The notes below the pieces were generated by a model. The model was given only the letters and a program-made list of their open reading frames with translations, searched no databases and was not told the DNA's origin. Shown piece by piece: positions 51,659 through 62,263 of a stretch of 64,000 nucleotides of DNA (position 1 is its first letter; each line of letters starts with the position of its first letter). Both the position numbers and the translations under genes were made by a program. The stretch spans positions 1 to 64,000 of the forward strand of contig NW_019029043.1 of the NCBI RefSeq assembly GCF_002105155.1, written 5' to 3'. This DNA comes from Lobosporangium transversale. Its lineage: Eukaryota; Mortierellomycota; Mortierellomycetes; Mortierellales; Mortierellaceae.

Positions 51659-54600
51659 ATGGACCTGCTTGCTGTCAATGTTAACGACATGAGCATTATG
51701 AATGGCCTTGTGGGCATCATCATTGTTACAAACTCGAGTCGAGGTCATCATTTCGTCTACAAATACCCACCCGAGGTGCAGTCGAGCTCCAATACCACCG
51801 ACTCGTCGCGCCGTGAGCAGGGGACGATGGGAAAGACATCCACAGGCGACTTTCAAGTGGCATCCAAGGTACTCGGATACGACATTCAGTTCCTTGCCAA
51901 TCTGCTTTCACCTAGGCAAGCTCTTTGTGATAAACGGTTCCAATTGACTGTGGACGATTTGACATTTATTGGACACCCAGTCTCCCTCACTGGGCCGGAG
52001 TTCCGGGAAAGGCGCGACTATTGGAAATGGAAAGCCTCTCGTTCGCCAAAACATCGCGTGAAACGAGGATGGGTTGTTGGCGGAGCAGCACCACTTATAG
52101 ATGATTCTGATTCTGATTCTGATGGATATGAATGGGATTCACACGACGATTCAGACTCTCACCGAGGATCGGTTAGTGGCAAGAGCACAAAGGAGTTGAT
52201 CAGACGCGGTTCCAAGGAAGAATCGGATATCCCAATGCTCACAGCTACTAGGTCGTTCACAGATCCTGTAGGATGGCGACAACAACGATTCAGGAGTCAG
52301 ACCTATGCATCAAACCCTGTATCACCAGCACCGAGCGATAGTCCAGTTTCAGGGCAAACTCCAGGACAGCAGACACTCTCCATAGCCCACCAGTTCGGTT
52401 TTGGGTCTTCTCTATTGCATCACCCTGTCTCCATGCCACAGACACCAACAGGTGGAATCTATGGGAACTTTGGATCCCAACTTGGAATTCCCCCACCTAT
52501 CCAAATCACCCAGGGTTCGGCCTCAAGTCTGTTTCCACAAATTATATCGACACCTTCAACGCATATTCAACAAATGTCATTTTTCCATGTTGTTTTTGTA
52601 CTCAAACCAACAGAACTGCAGCTTAACTGTGTAGCAGATCGAGTCTACAAAAACATCGCCTGTAAACTGACGGCGGCTTTGCGATATGAGGAATTGAACG
52701 GCCAGTATGTTAGTCTCGAGGCATCAAAAATCTTGAGTATCAGAGAAGAGGCAGCTCAAGCAGGTGTGTAAATAATTATGGCCATTCGGCATATTCTTGT
52801 ATAAAAAGTTCAATTGCTTTTTATTCCCCCCCTCCTTGACTATTAATGTTTTTGGGATAAACAGATAAACAAATCACTAACCTTTCCTCTCATTTCCATC
52901 CTTCTGTCCTCATTAAAAAAAGGATTAAGTCTTGAGAGTTTTCATGAGCAAGTTCTAGAAGAATCTTCATTGGCTCGAGCTGTTCGATCTATTTACGACT
53001 GTATAGTTGCAGATAAAATGTGTCATGTGGTCTTGAACGACTCTATCGACGTTTCACTACAGATACCTCATCTAGAGCCTTCGCCTCGGAGCAGTTCTTA
53101 TGTCACTCGACGGATTCAAAACAACTTGACAAATGATAGCCCTACGGGCAACGGTTCTAATGGTCATATCAACTCATACCATAGCGGAAAGAATCCTGGA
53201 TCTCAACACGCGTTGATGACACCGATGGTTGCGCCATACGGAAGCGGCATTAGTAGTTTAGGGTTTATAATGGATGATTATGAAAGAGGGACCGCATATG
53301 AATACGAAAACTTCCCAGTCTTGTTACCTTACCACACTCTGTTGCTGCTCGAAGATCCCGAAGAGATCCTCAAGGACATTCCTCTTGATGCCAATCCGAC
53401 GCTTGTCAAGCTCGTACAGATCCTTGTTCCATATCAATGGTATCACAATAGAACAGAGGAATGCAATGTCAATGGGCTTTATTATTTCTACTCTTTATTA
53501 ACTCTGATCTGAACGTCTTTTTTTTTTTTTTTTTTTTTTTCCTGTATATTTTGGTTGCTAAATTTTATCGATAGCCTTGATGAACTACAATATATACTGG
53601 ATTGCTCAATGGCGCAAATTTATAGATTGGCTTCACACTTGATTTACTGGAGGAAAGCCAAGCTGATCGACCAGATTCGAGTTACTAATGTCTACGTTGT
53701 AGCACCGCAGGCCGGCATCAACGAGTAAGCCTTGGTGACATTTTTATTATTATTATTATCAATATTATTATTTTTTAAAAAAAAAAAAAAAAAAAAAATG
53801 AATGAACGGGCTATAGAACTCAAAAACCACCTTCTCTTTTAATGCTATGGTTTTTTTTTTTTTTTTTTCTTTAGAGCACTCGTTACGGACTTTTCACAAC
53901 ACTATCCGACAGTCTCTCTTCCTAATATCCTTCATGAACTCTCCACACCCAAAGCTTATAAAGCTCATATACCCGGAGCAGGTAAAGACAAGGAAGTCCA
54001 AACAACTTACCTTGATGTTTTGACCTATTTGCTCCGTAAGGACCTAATAGTGCAATTACACACATACATTTTAATCATCGTTCCTGAATACATCAAGCTT
54101 GGATGCACCGCAGCAGAATATGAGCATATGATGAATGAAGACAACAGCGGTGCTCTTACTCCAACTCTTGAATCACCCACTGTGGCCATGGCCGTACAAG
54201 CAGGAAGTGCCAAGTCTGCAGATTTTGTACACTCATCCATGATACAGCATCATCAACAACAACAGCAGCATCAGCAGCATCAGCAGATGTTTCAGAAACA
54301 ACAGACAATGCCCTCTCAAACGTACCGATACCATAATCGATCTTCTACAGGCCCAGGAGCACATGGACAACAGCCAGGTGCTGGAGTCAGCTCTAGTTTT
54401 AAATCCAATATGAGCATACCATACGGGAAGCTGATGGGTAAAAAGCAGGATGCGAGCTCGATCTTACCAAATCCGGGACAAGCCTCAGAAATGGAGCGGG
54501 AGTGGGTCCTCCGGATGTGTGAGAATCAACCGCAGAGTGTTACTGAGTTATTTATGAGGTAATGATTGAGTTACGTATTGTAAAGGAAAATAGAAAGTCG

Positions 54601-54780
54601 TTATTGATCTTTTTCTTTTCTTTCCTTTTTTTTTAAAAAAAAAACCCCCCCAGGTTGATCCACTATTTTGACGGACAGCATCATGTCGAAGAAATTTTAT
54701 TCCGCGAGCAAATCATGGCTAAAGACCTAAAGACAGTTTTGACGGCGTTTCGCGAGTTTTTGATTTTGACGTGGGCATAG
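51659..54780 (+). CDS. NPR3: Nitrogen permease regulator 3 homologue (NPRL3, SEACIT/GATOR1)
   Basis: Five exons (51659-52763, 52923-53439, 53575-53724, 53875-54558, 54654-54780) join in phase and give about 860 residues. The start was chosen at CCACCATGG; a later Met before SIMNGLVGIIIV is also possible. The longin-like N terminus reads GLVGIIIVTNSSRGHHFVYKYP. It is followed by DLTFIGHPVSL, and the conserved MSFFHVVFVLKP lies near 52575. The central region has an acidic insert and the part near 54250 is Gln-rich. The C-terminal winged-helix-like region ends LLTAFREF-type sequence (VLTAFREFLILTW). With Npr2 and Iml1, Npr3 inhibits TORC1 when amino acids are short, at the vacuole or lysosome. 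Confidence 0.93.
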
Positions 54781-55535
54781 ATTATAGATTGACTGGGATT
54801 GATTATAATAATATATAATAAGCTTAAAATGTTCTTTTTTTTTGTTGGTTGATGCATGAATACAAGGAATAGCAGCAATATCAGCAAGAACCTCACGGCG
54901 GGTTTCCTCGCCAGCTCATCATTAGTATATGTAGCATATGACATTATACTCACAGAATGCGCGTCTTATTGCCGTGATTTAGGTTAAATAGGGTCGATGC
55001 AGCACCGCCCAATTATCCCTTTTTAAACCATTCACCCAAATGGATGATATGGGGGAGGGGGGATTATCTTTTAATCCTTTGTTCGTCTTTTCCATTTTTT
55101 CTCCTCTTGAAGATGGCTAGGTTTGGTAGTCTAATCAAAGTGAAGGGGGTTATGTTACTCAAATAAAGCGGCGCATTTGTTTTTGGCCGATTGTCTAACA
55201 TTACGCAGCAGCAAATCAGGGTTTGTGTTGCAATGGATAGTCGCGTCCATTCACTGAAAGTAGGAAAAAAAATAAAGTTTAAGGAAACTGCACTGCCCAA
55301 ACCAAATGCCAAGGGATTAATGTGTAAAAAGGAACGGCGTTGCTCTTAGGTCAAACTTAACACCTTTGCACAGCAAGCTTAGACCTCTAATTAGGGTTTC
55401 TCTTTTTTCTCATGAGCATCCAAGAGAATCAATAGTCAGACATGTTACATGTAGGGCAAATAATCAGGCATATTTTCCGCGCTCTTTACTTTACAATGAT
55501 GCGCTCCAGTTTTTTTTTTTTTTTTTTTTTTTTTG
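54781..55535. other. Intergenic region before the repeat-peptide gene
   Basis: No gene was recognised on either strand. A poly-T tract lies at 55510-55534, directly before a TATA box. Confidence 0.4.
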
Positions 55536-55542
55536 TATAAAA
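55536..55542 (+). promoter_or_regulatory. TATA box of the secreted repeat-peptide gene
   Basis: TATAAAA in the context GTATAAAAG, about 115 bases before the ATG at 55653 and directly after a poly-T tract. Confidence 0.6.
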
Positions 55543-55652
55543 GCATGACCCTCTAATAGCAGCTGAAATCTTTTTCTTTTTAATCATTATTCCAATCTTA
55601 TTGATCTCTCCACTCAATTTAAAAAAAAACCTCCTTCGCAACAACAGCAACA

Positions 55653-55907
55653 ATGCGCTTCACACTTTCTGCTCTTTCGATCATTGCCACATTGGCTATA
55701 GTCGCCATCGCAGCCCCCGTTCCTGCTCCGCTTGATGGCTCTACTGACCCAAGCAGCTGGCAGGGGGCGGCTGCTTCTGTCGAGCCCACCAAGGAGGACA
55801 TTCGCTGGTTCGCCGATTCTAATGCCGTTGAGCCCACCAAGGAGGATCCCCGCTGGTCACCCGCCCCCAACACTGTCGAACCTACCAAGGAGGATCCTCG
55901 CTGGTGA
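55653..55907 (+). CDS. Small secreted protein with 16-residue tandem repeats
   Basis: The 84-residue product starts with a clear signal peptide (residues 1-20, cleavage likely at AIAA-PVPAP). The body is tandem repeats of exactly 16 residues. VEPTKED-I/P-RW begins at residues 43, 59 and 75, and tryptophans lie at 36, 52, 68 and 84, so a worn first copy ends in DPSSW. The protein stops directly after the last EDPRW. Linkers (ADSNA, SPAPNT) differ between copies. There is no Kex2 dibasic site. The layout recalls repeat precursors of secreted peptides (pheromone or RiPP-like), but no family was recognised. The stop overlaps a possible donor (TG-GTGAGG), so an alternative spliced form is conceivable. 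Confidence 0.75.
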   Translation: MRFTLSALSIIATLAIVAIAAPVPAPLDGSTDPSSWQGAAASVEPTKEDIRWFADSNAVEPTKEDPRWSPAPNTVEPTKEDPRW

Positions 55908-56245
55908 GGTAAAGCCCTTACCAATTCATCCTATTTCCTAATCAAGCCAATCCCGATAATATGGTTGCGCTGGGGCTTGAATCCCAAAGAGGCATAAAGA
56001 AATTTTGAGGCAAGAAGAGTTTTATAGATATTACAGAGACCAAGCCCCTTTCCCTTTCCATCCTCCCTTTATGCAGAACCCGAAATAAAATAAATTATGA
56101 ATATTGTTGTAATCATGGTGCTTTTTACACTTTCATGAAGCTTTTATTCCAACTAGAAGAGTTGTCATGGATGATAGCTCTATTACTTTGTTATTTTATT
56201 TTTTATGTCCTATCCTTTGTCTCTATAGTTATCATCCTATATCCT

Positions 56246-56280
<35 letters not shown>

Positions 56281-56298
56281 AAAAGAAAGAACAAAACT
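55908..56298. other. 3' flanks of two convergent genes
   Basis: The 3' untranslated region of the repeat-peptide gene (AATAAAATAAA near 56084) and a poly-A tract (56251-56278). No gene was recognised. Confidence 0.45.
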
Positions 56299-58608
56299 CT
56301 AAGACCTCCAAAGATGGCTGGGCAGAGTGGAGCTTTCAAAGATGGCAGGGGCTAATATCTCATCACTCACACATGTATATGGTGACTCGTAAGACTGTAG
56401 CAGAAATCCCCATGATGGCTGCTGTTGTCGCTGCCGCTGTGGTTCATGTTGGACCTGCTGCTTATTCTGCTGATGCTCCTGCTGTCTCTGTTGCTTCTGT
56501 TGCTTCTGTTGCTGCTGCTTCAATGAATGTTTTTTATCAATTGCTTTTTCCAAAGATTGATTATTACCATGGCTCAAGTGTGAATTAAAGTCATTGATTT
56601 GATATATATTATAACCATCTACTCGTATATCAGAATTCCTATCCCGAAGTCGGTGGTATTTCAATGATTTCCAGTTTTGCTTGCCACTCAACTTCCGAGA
56701 CCCATCTCGTCGCTTGCCGCGATTGTAGCGAGAGTAAGAGTGGCAATAGTAGCCGTAATAGTAATTGTAGCGATAGTGATACGGGTAGTTACTCTTACTC
56801 GTCTTGTCTCCATGGGCGCTTTTGATGTAAAAATGATGCCTGTGGTGACGGTAGCAATCCTTGTAACCTTCCTGAAGCCGTCTCAATGAAGATGTAGCGC
56901 GGTATACGTTGCTTAAAGAACCCTTCAGAACATTGTTCTTGGAGTGGTAGGACCTAGTAATAGCCCGTGCAGGGGCTAAAGAACTTAGACCTTTACAGAA
57001 TGCTTCCTTGGATTCGAAGTTAGTCATAGGAGTAGTGGTATCATCCTTTTGCACAGCGTCCTGGAATTCTAGGGCTAGAGAACATGACGAAGGGTATATG
57101 GGTAATGAAGAAAATGAACCGAAGCGGATCGAACTCGGTACTCGAGCGGCAGCAGCAGTGACTGAATCGAGCCCAGATGTATAAAGAGGACAGGGGCTTG
57201 AAGTCAAGACATCCTTGGGGAACTCGACGACCGTTTCTTTAATCATTAATGGTGGTGGCGCCGAGATTGGCGGGACAATACACTTGCAATGGTCTCCAAA
57301 GTAACCAACCGTCGGGTTGGATCCAGTTGTGAGAGATGGGTGACTTAAGGTCTTCCATGCTCTTGCCAAAGCAAGAGACCATCTTACATCACCATTTACT
57401 ACCGACTTTACAATATACTGATACCAGTTATGCTCTTCCGGGTTCTTTGTCTCATACTGTTGTTTGGCTTGAGGTTGCTGCCTCTCTAGATCCTTAAAAG
57501 CCTCTTTGGTGTTGTGAAAGTGGTCTTTACGAGTCCTAAAGTTCATGTCGAACGCTGTTGCGGTTATGTCATGAAAACCAACAAACCTTGGATCTTTTGC
57601 ATGGGTTTGATCCTGTGAAATCATTGTCTTTTCCATTGCTATACACATTCCACGATCACTTCTCATACTATCAAAGCCAGAAGGCCAACCTTTGACTGTC
57701 TCCGTTGGAGGTGACAAGGTCCTTTCCAAAGAATAGTTGCTTAATCGACATCGACACTGATTACATACACGTGGCGGAGCCCCCAACGGACGATGACTGC
57801 TCTTATCTTCTGTTTGCGCTGGATAAAGTGATAGTGATGATAACAATGATGTTGATGTTGATGATAATGATGATAATGATGATGCTGGAACTGGTACTAA
57901 TGGTAAGAGAGATGTTGATGCTGATGTTGAGGAAGACTTGCGATGGTGCACTCGTCGGCGGCAATAGCATAGTATGAGTACACCAATACCTATGACTACC
58001 AGGGCGATACCGCTTATGATCACAATCATAGCAGTACCCCTATGATCGCTTGCACTCGGCTCCTTACTGTCATCTATTAGTTGCACTACACGGTGGGTGC
58101 CTTGAGGAAACATACTGGTAATGGTATTCGTCGCCGTTATTGGATCCATGAAAGACGTCAATTTGGAATGTAATGAATGTGGTTGAGAAAATGGTAGTTC
58201 TGCCATATTCGACGTCTGAGTTATTGGAGGTACCCCAGCGGCCATTATTGAATGATCTGCTAATTTGACGAAAGCCTGGGTTGGAGATGGTAAAGATCGG
58301 CGGCGCTGTGAAGAAGAGGGTGGAGCAGGAAATGCCAGGTTCATTGGTGCAGCGGATGGAAATAGTTGTAGGTAGACAGTCTGGTGATACGCAGGTAAAG
58401 GAATAACGGAGGCAATAGAGAGGAATGGACGCCATGTCATATCAACAGCACCACAGTAACTTTTGGTTTGAGAAGGATGTTCGTGATTATGTTTACAATC
58501 ACTACTCTTAGTGTGGTCGTGTAGCAACATGGTATAGAAGGATTTGAAGCACAACTGAAGCGGAATGGAAAGGTAACTCCGAAATACTACAACTAGTATA
58601 GCTAGCAA
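56299..58608 (-). CDS. Single-pass membrane protein with long low-complexity tail, unknown
   Basis: This intronless frame encodes 769 residues. The N terminus is hydrophobic and may be a signal peptide or anchor (LAILVVVFRSYL). An extracellular region with Pro/Ser stretches follows (about 30-190), then a strong membrane helix at about 193-215 (MIVIISGIALVVIGIGVLIL) and CYCRRR, which places the rest in the cytoplasm. The cytoplasmic part has Ser/Thr/Leu runs, a CNQCRC motif near residue 285, a Tyr/His/Arg-rich stretch and a Gln-rich block near 725. No domain was recognised. The layout (short ectodomain, one helix, long disordered tail) fits a cell-wall sensor or adhesion-type protein, but this is a guess. 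Confidence 0.75.
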   Translation of the reverse strand: MLAILVVVFRSYLSIPLQLCFKSFYTMLLHDHTKSSDCKHNHEHPSQTKSYCGAVDMTWRPFLSIASVIPLPAYHQTVYLQLFPSAAPMNLAFPAPPSSSQRRRSLPSPTQAFVKLADHSIMAAGVPPITQTSNMAELPFSQPHSLHSKLTSFMDPITATNTITSMFPQGTHRVVQLIDDSKEPSASDHRGTAMIVIISGIALVVIGIGVLILCYCRRRVHHRKSSSTSASTSLLPLVPVPASSLSSLSSTSTSLLSSLSLYPAQTEDKSSHRPLGAPPRVCNQCRCRLSNYSLERTLSPPTETVKGWPSGFDSMRSDRGMCIAMEKTMISQDQTHAKDPRFVGFHDITATAFDMNFRTRKDHFHNTKEAFKDLERQQPQAKQQYETKNPEEHNWYQYIVKSVVNGDVRWSLALARAWKTLSHPSLTTGSNPTVGYFGDHCKCIVPPISAPPPLMIKETVVEFPKDVLTSSPCPLYTSGLDSVTAAAARVPSSIRFGSFSSLPIYPSSCSLALEFQDAVQKDDTTTPMTNFESKEAFCKGLSSLAPARAITRSYHSKNNVLKGSLSNVYRATSSLRRLQEGYKDCYRHHRHHFYIKSAHGDKTSKSNYPYHYRYNYYYGYYCHSYSRYNRGKRRDGSRKLSGKQNWKSLKYHRLRDRNSDIRVDGYNIYQINDFNSHLSHGNNQSLEKAIDKKHSLKQQQQKQQKQQRQQEHQQNKQQVQHEPQRQRQQQPSWGFLLQSYESPYTCVSDEILAPAIFESSTLPSHLWRS

Positions 58609-58999
58609 GGTGGGTGTAAGGGTGGGAAAGAGAGGGTGTTTAAGATATCCTCATAGTATTTATATGTAGAGGTCCAAACAATGAGGCTACAGCATAGCCC
58701 CTTCCTTTCACCAACAAATAATGCATTTGAAATGAGTGTGGTCTCCAAAAACAAACAGACTTCAGAAAATAGAAAGCCGAGAGAAAAGAAGCTGGCATGC
58801 ATGCACTCATGAAACAGTAAAGTTGAGACTTATTGTTCTCTACGAAGAATGGGGACATGAATGTGTTTACAAGCGTGTTGGTACGACATTATCTATAAAA
58901 ATACAAAATATGGGCCCTGCATGTTGTTTGTTTATTAAAAGCAAAAAAGAAATTTATAGCCTCCATTGGTCTTGATCACAAGGGAGTGATATTCTCTGC
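58609..58999. other. Intergenic region between the membrane protein and TM9SF genes
   Basis: Promoter side of the 56299-58608 gene and 3' flank of the TM9SF gene. No gene was recognised. Confidence 0.4.
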
Positions 59000-61900
59000 C
59001 TAGTCAATCTTTACTGCAGAATAAATGCGTCGAACAAACCAGTAGGTGCTAATAAAACCGGTCGCTCCCGTCAGGAGTGCATAGACAATACAGATCATCA
59101 AACTGTTTGTGAAGTAGATCAAGCCAGGCACAAAATGATGGATTGACAATTGTTTGGTGAAGTAAACCAAGCTATACAAGAAAATGTAAACTGCAGAGAA
59201 CGCAGGCACAAAGAAGCTTCTCCACCACCAGTTATAGTCCTGTAGAATAACGAAAAGGAAAAATAAGTAGTTAGTACGGGCATTGTCGAAGATGAAAATA
59301 AAAATAAAAATAGATAATAAAAAAGGACCATACCTCATCACAGAGCTGAAAGTAGGTGACAATGATAGAGATCTCCACGCAGGTGATCAACAGGATCACA
59401 AAAACAAGGCTCAGGAATCCAAACATGTAGTAGTATTGGTCTTCCCAGATCGACTTTAGCATATAAAATAGCTCGATGAAAATGACTGCAAACGGCAGCA
59501 ATCCCCCAAGTGCGATTCTGGTGTCCAAAAAAAAAAAAAAAAAAAAAAAGTAGGTTAATAGAATGCCTTATGCACAACAAGTATTAAAACACAAAAGCTA
59601 TATCGTATTTGTAAAGATGGTAAACAGTCTTACGTGAAGCGAGGACGCATATACCAGATAGGCTCAGGAATCTGTCGTGGGATCTGATTTGTACGTCCAG
59701 GATGATCGATGACTGCCTTGCGCTGGCCAAAAAAGGCGCCAATCAAAGATAGAGGAAGTGAAATGCCAAACCACATCACTACCAATGCAAAGAAAGTCCC
59801 AAAGGGAATAGCGTTGGAAGAGTTCTTGGACCACACAAATAGGTTGAGTAAGAAGACAATGGTCATTAAGAATCCGGGGACAAGCGTGGAGGTAATAATG
59901 GCATTCTTTGTCCATGAGATGCCCCTAAAGACCTTGTATAATCGTGCAGAATAATAGCCCGCAAATGCTCTATAAGTTATAAGCGATATTTGGTTAATAA
60001 AGTTTGCCAATGAACACTATACTGTTATTCCGACCAAATATAACGCGTTTAACCCTTACCCAGCAAAAACAAAGAAGAATAGTCCAAAGGAGACGAAGCC
60101 ACCTCTATAGGATGGATTGAGAATTCCAAGGAGAGCGAAAACTAGTCAAACGGAAAACAAGTTAATAAAAATATTAGAGCGTGCAAATAAAAGTTAATAT
60201 GAATGATCTGTTACGTTGAAAGAGTGGTTCAGCTAGCCTTAACACAAGAACGTACTGATGATAGAAATTGCCATAACAAGAATTTGAACACCAGACCCGA
60301 TGACAGCGCATAGCAAGGAAGAATATTTTGGGGTCCTAAATACATCTCCATGAACCAACTTCCAGCCTGCACCCTCGTCTTGTTCGTCCTTCATCTCTTC
60401 CTCGCTGTAGATCGCAATATCCTTCTTTAGCGTACGCATAATAATGAGACTGACCAATCCTGTCAGGAACAGCATTATTACAATCGAATTGACAATCGAA
60501 TACCAATGCACTTGGACGTCAGTGCTGACAAGATAGAGATTCCAGCGGTTCTTCCAGGTGATTTCTTTATCCTCAATCCATTGAACCGAGTATGTGTACT
60601 GAATGTCGACCTCCTTATCCGAGACTGTCTGAAAAGCTCCCACCTTCAAAGGATCTTCGGGACATAGATCGCTATCTCCTTGATCAATACTATATAGCAT
60701 AGAATGCAACATCATCTTTGTATTTAGCCAGTTCCCTCTGTTAGATGAATTTAATAGAACCCAGGTTAGGAGAAACCATTATTCTTACGAGTAGGGTGAG
60801 ACCTCAAAGCCAACAATCAGTTTTCCATTCGATGGTCCCTGCTGATTTTGGTACAAGATACGGATTGTGACATGGTTGTGGATGTTACTGTTTGACTAGC
60901 AGCAATAAGCGCATCAGTATTGGGGTTAGAAAATTTTCCAGACTGAAGATTACAATGTCATCGATTCACGACATCCATTCCTATTTTATTTTTTTTTTAT
61001 CTGGGTTTCTTACCCATTTGACTTTGCCCAGAGGAAATCCAGCCCTATATCTCCACTGTTTGTTGGCTTGACCGTCTCCCAAATTGTATCGCGTTGCGCC
61101 GGGCAAGTTATCCACAATCCTATAACGAATAGTAATGTAAAAATTATCGTATCAGCTATATATCTATTTATATGTACATATATATATATAATGAAATTAA
61201 AACTAACCACTCCACGTTGTAATCGTTGGCAATAAAGTCCCTTGCGAGTGCAGCATCTTCGGCAGAAACGCGCTTTGTACAGAGGATTTTGCACTTGATG
61301 TCTTGACCTACAATCAGCTATTAAGAATTAAGAATGACATTAGCAACATTACACACGATAAAACGATAGGCCCAAAATAGGATGTAGTGAGTGAGGTCTG
61401 TGTGGCAAGGATAAATTTAGACTTTTTCTTCCATTGAAAAAAAATAAAATAAAATAAAACAAAATAAAATAAAACAAAATAAAATAACTCAATGAACAAA
61501 AAGCATCGGTAAAAAAGAGACGACTTTCTCTCTCCACAAAGAGTCAGTTGCCCTCCCTTCTCCTTTCCCTTCCTTTTTTCCTCTTTCTCTTTCCTATTCT
61601 TCGCTTAACAGATGTTCCGCGATCTCTTTTTCTAAAAGCGATAAACTAGAATACAGAAAGAAAGAGAAAAAGTAGAATAAAGAAATAATCATATAGCCCT
61701 ATTTGTTTTTTTATCTGCTTACCTCATAGTCAGATGTCGAGATGCGATCCCCTCTTAGAACTTCACCCAGGTTGAGCCACGCTTTTTTTGCATTCTTTGG
61801 TGGAGCACAAACAAAGGGCAGATCTGCATAAGCATATGGTAAAGGTGACTTTTCTGAAAAAATCTTGTTCACATAAAGTGGAACTGAGTCTCCTTCTCGA

Positions 61901-62016
61901 AAGACTGTTGGGCTAAGGCCTGGAATATAAAATGCTGATGTGGTTGAAGGCAAGGAGGAGATGGCAGCAAAGAATGTAGCCAAGACTGCCATGGTACCGG
62001 CACGAAATGACACCAT
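59000..62016 (-). CDS. Transmembrane 9 superfamily protein (TM9SF/EMP70)
   Basis: Nine exons were inferred: 62016-61723, 61317-61208, 61119-61014, 60895-60789, 60737-60256, 60141-60060, 59969-59634, 59517-59334 and 59239-59000. All join in phase and give 646 residues, the usual family length. The signal peptide ends near residue 28 (STTSAFYIPG). The lumenal domain has FREGDSVPLYVNKI, PFVCAPP, CKILC and WIVDNLP. Then nine membrane helices follow, beginning with VHWYSIVNSIVIMLFLTG. GDVFRTPKYSSLL and RPRFT-type loops are typical. The C terminus AVKID carries the KxD/E Golgi-retention signal known in this family. TM9SF proteins act in Golgi/endosomal sorting, adhesion and metal homeostasis. Confidence 0.95.
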
Positions 62017-62263
62017 GACTCTTGTTTAGATTATGTTATATTGTGCGGTGTTTTTTTTGTAGGTCTTCAAAATGTTTTGATAAAATCTTCAGAAGTGAGA
62101 TGCACGGAGATTTTTTAAAAAATGTCAAGAGGTCATGGAATGATGGTGATGAGGAAAAAAAAAAAAAGATTAGACCCTTTTCAAACTCTACAGATGTAGC
62201 AAACTGAATAAAAGACCGACCCCTTAAAAGGAGTTTCAAGCGAGGAGAGGGAGGTTTTTCTTT

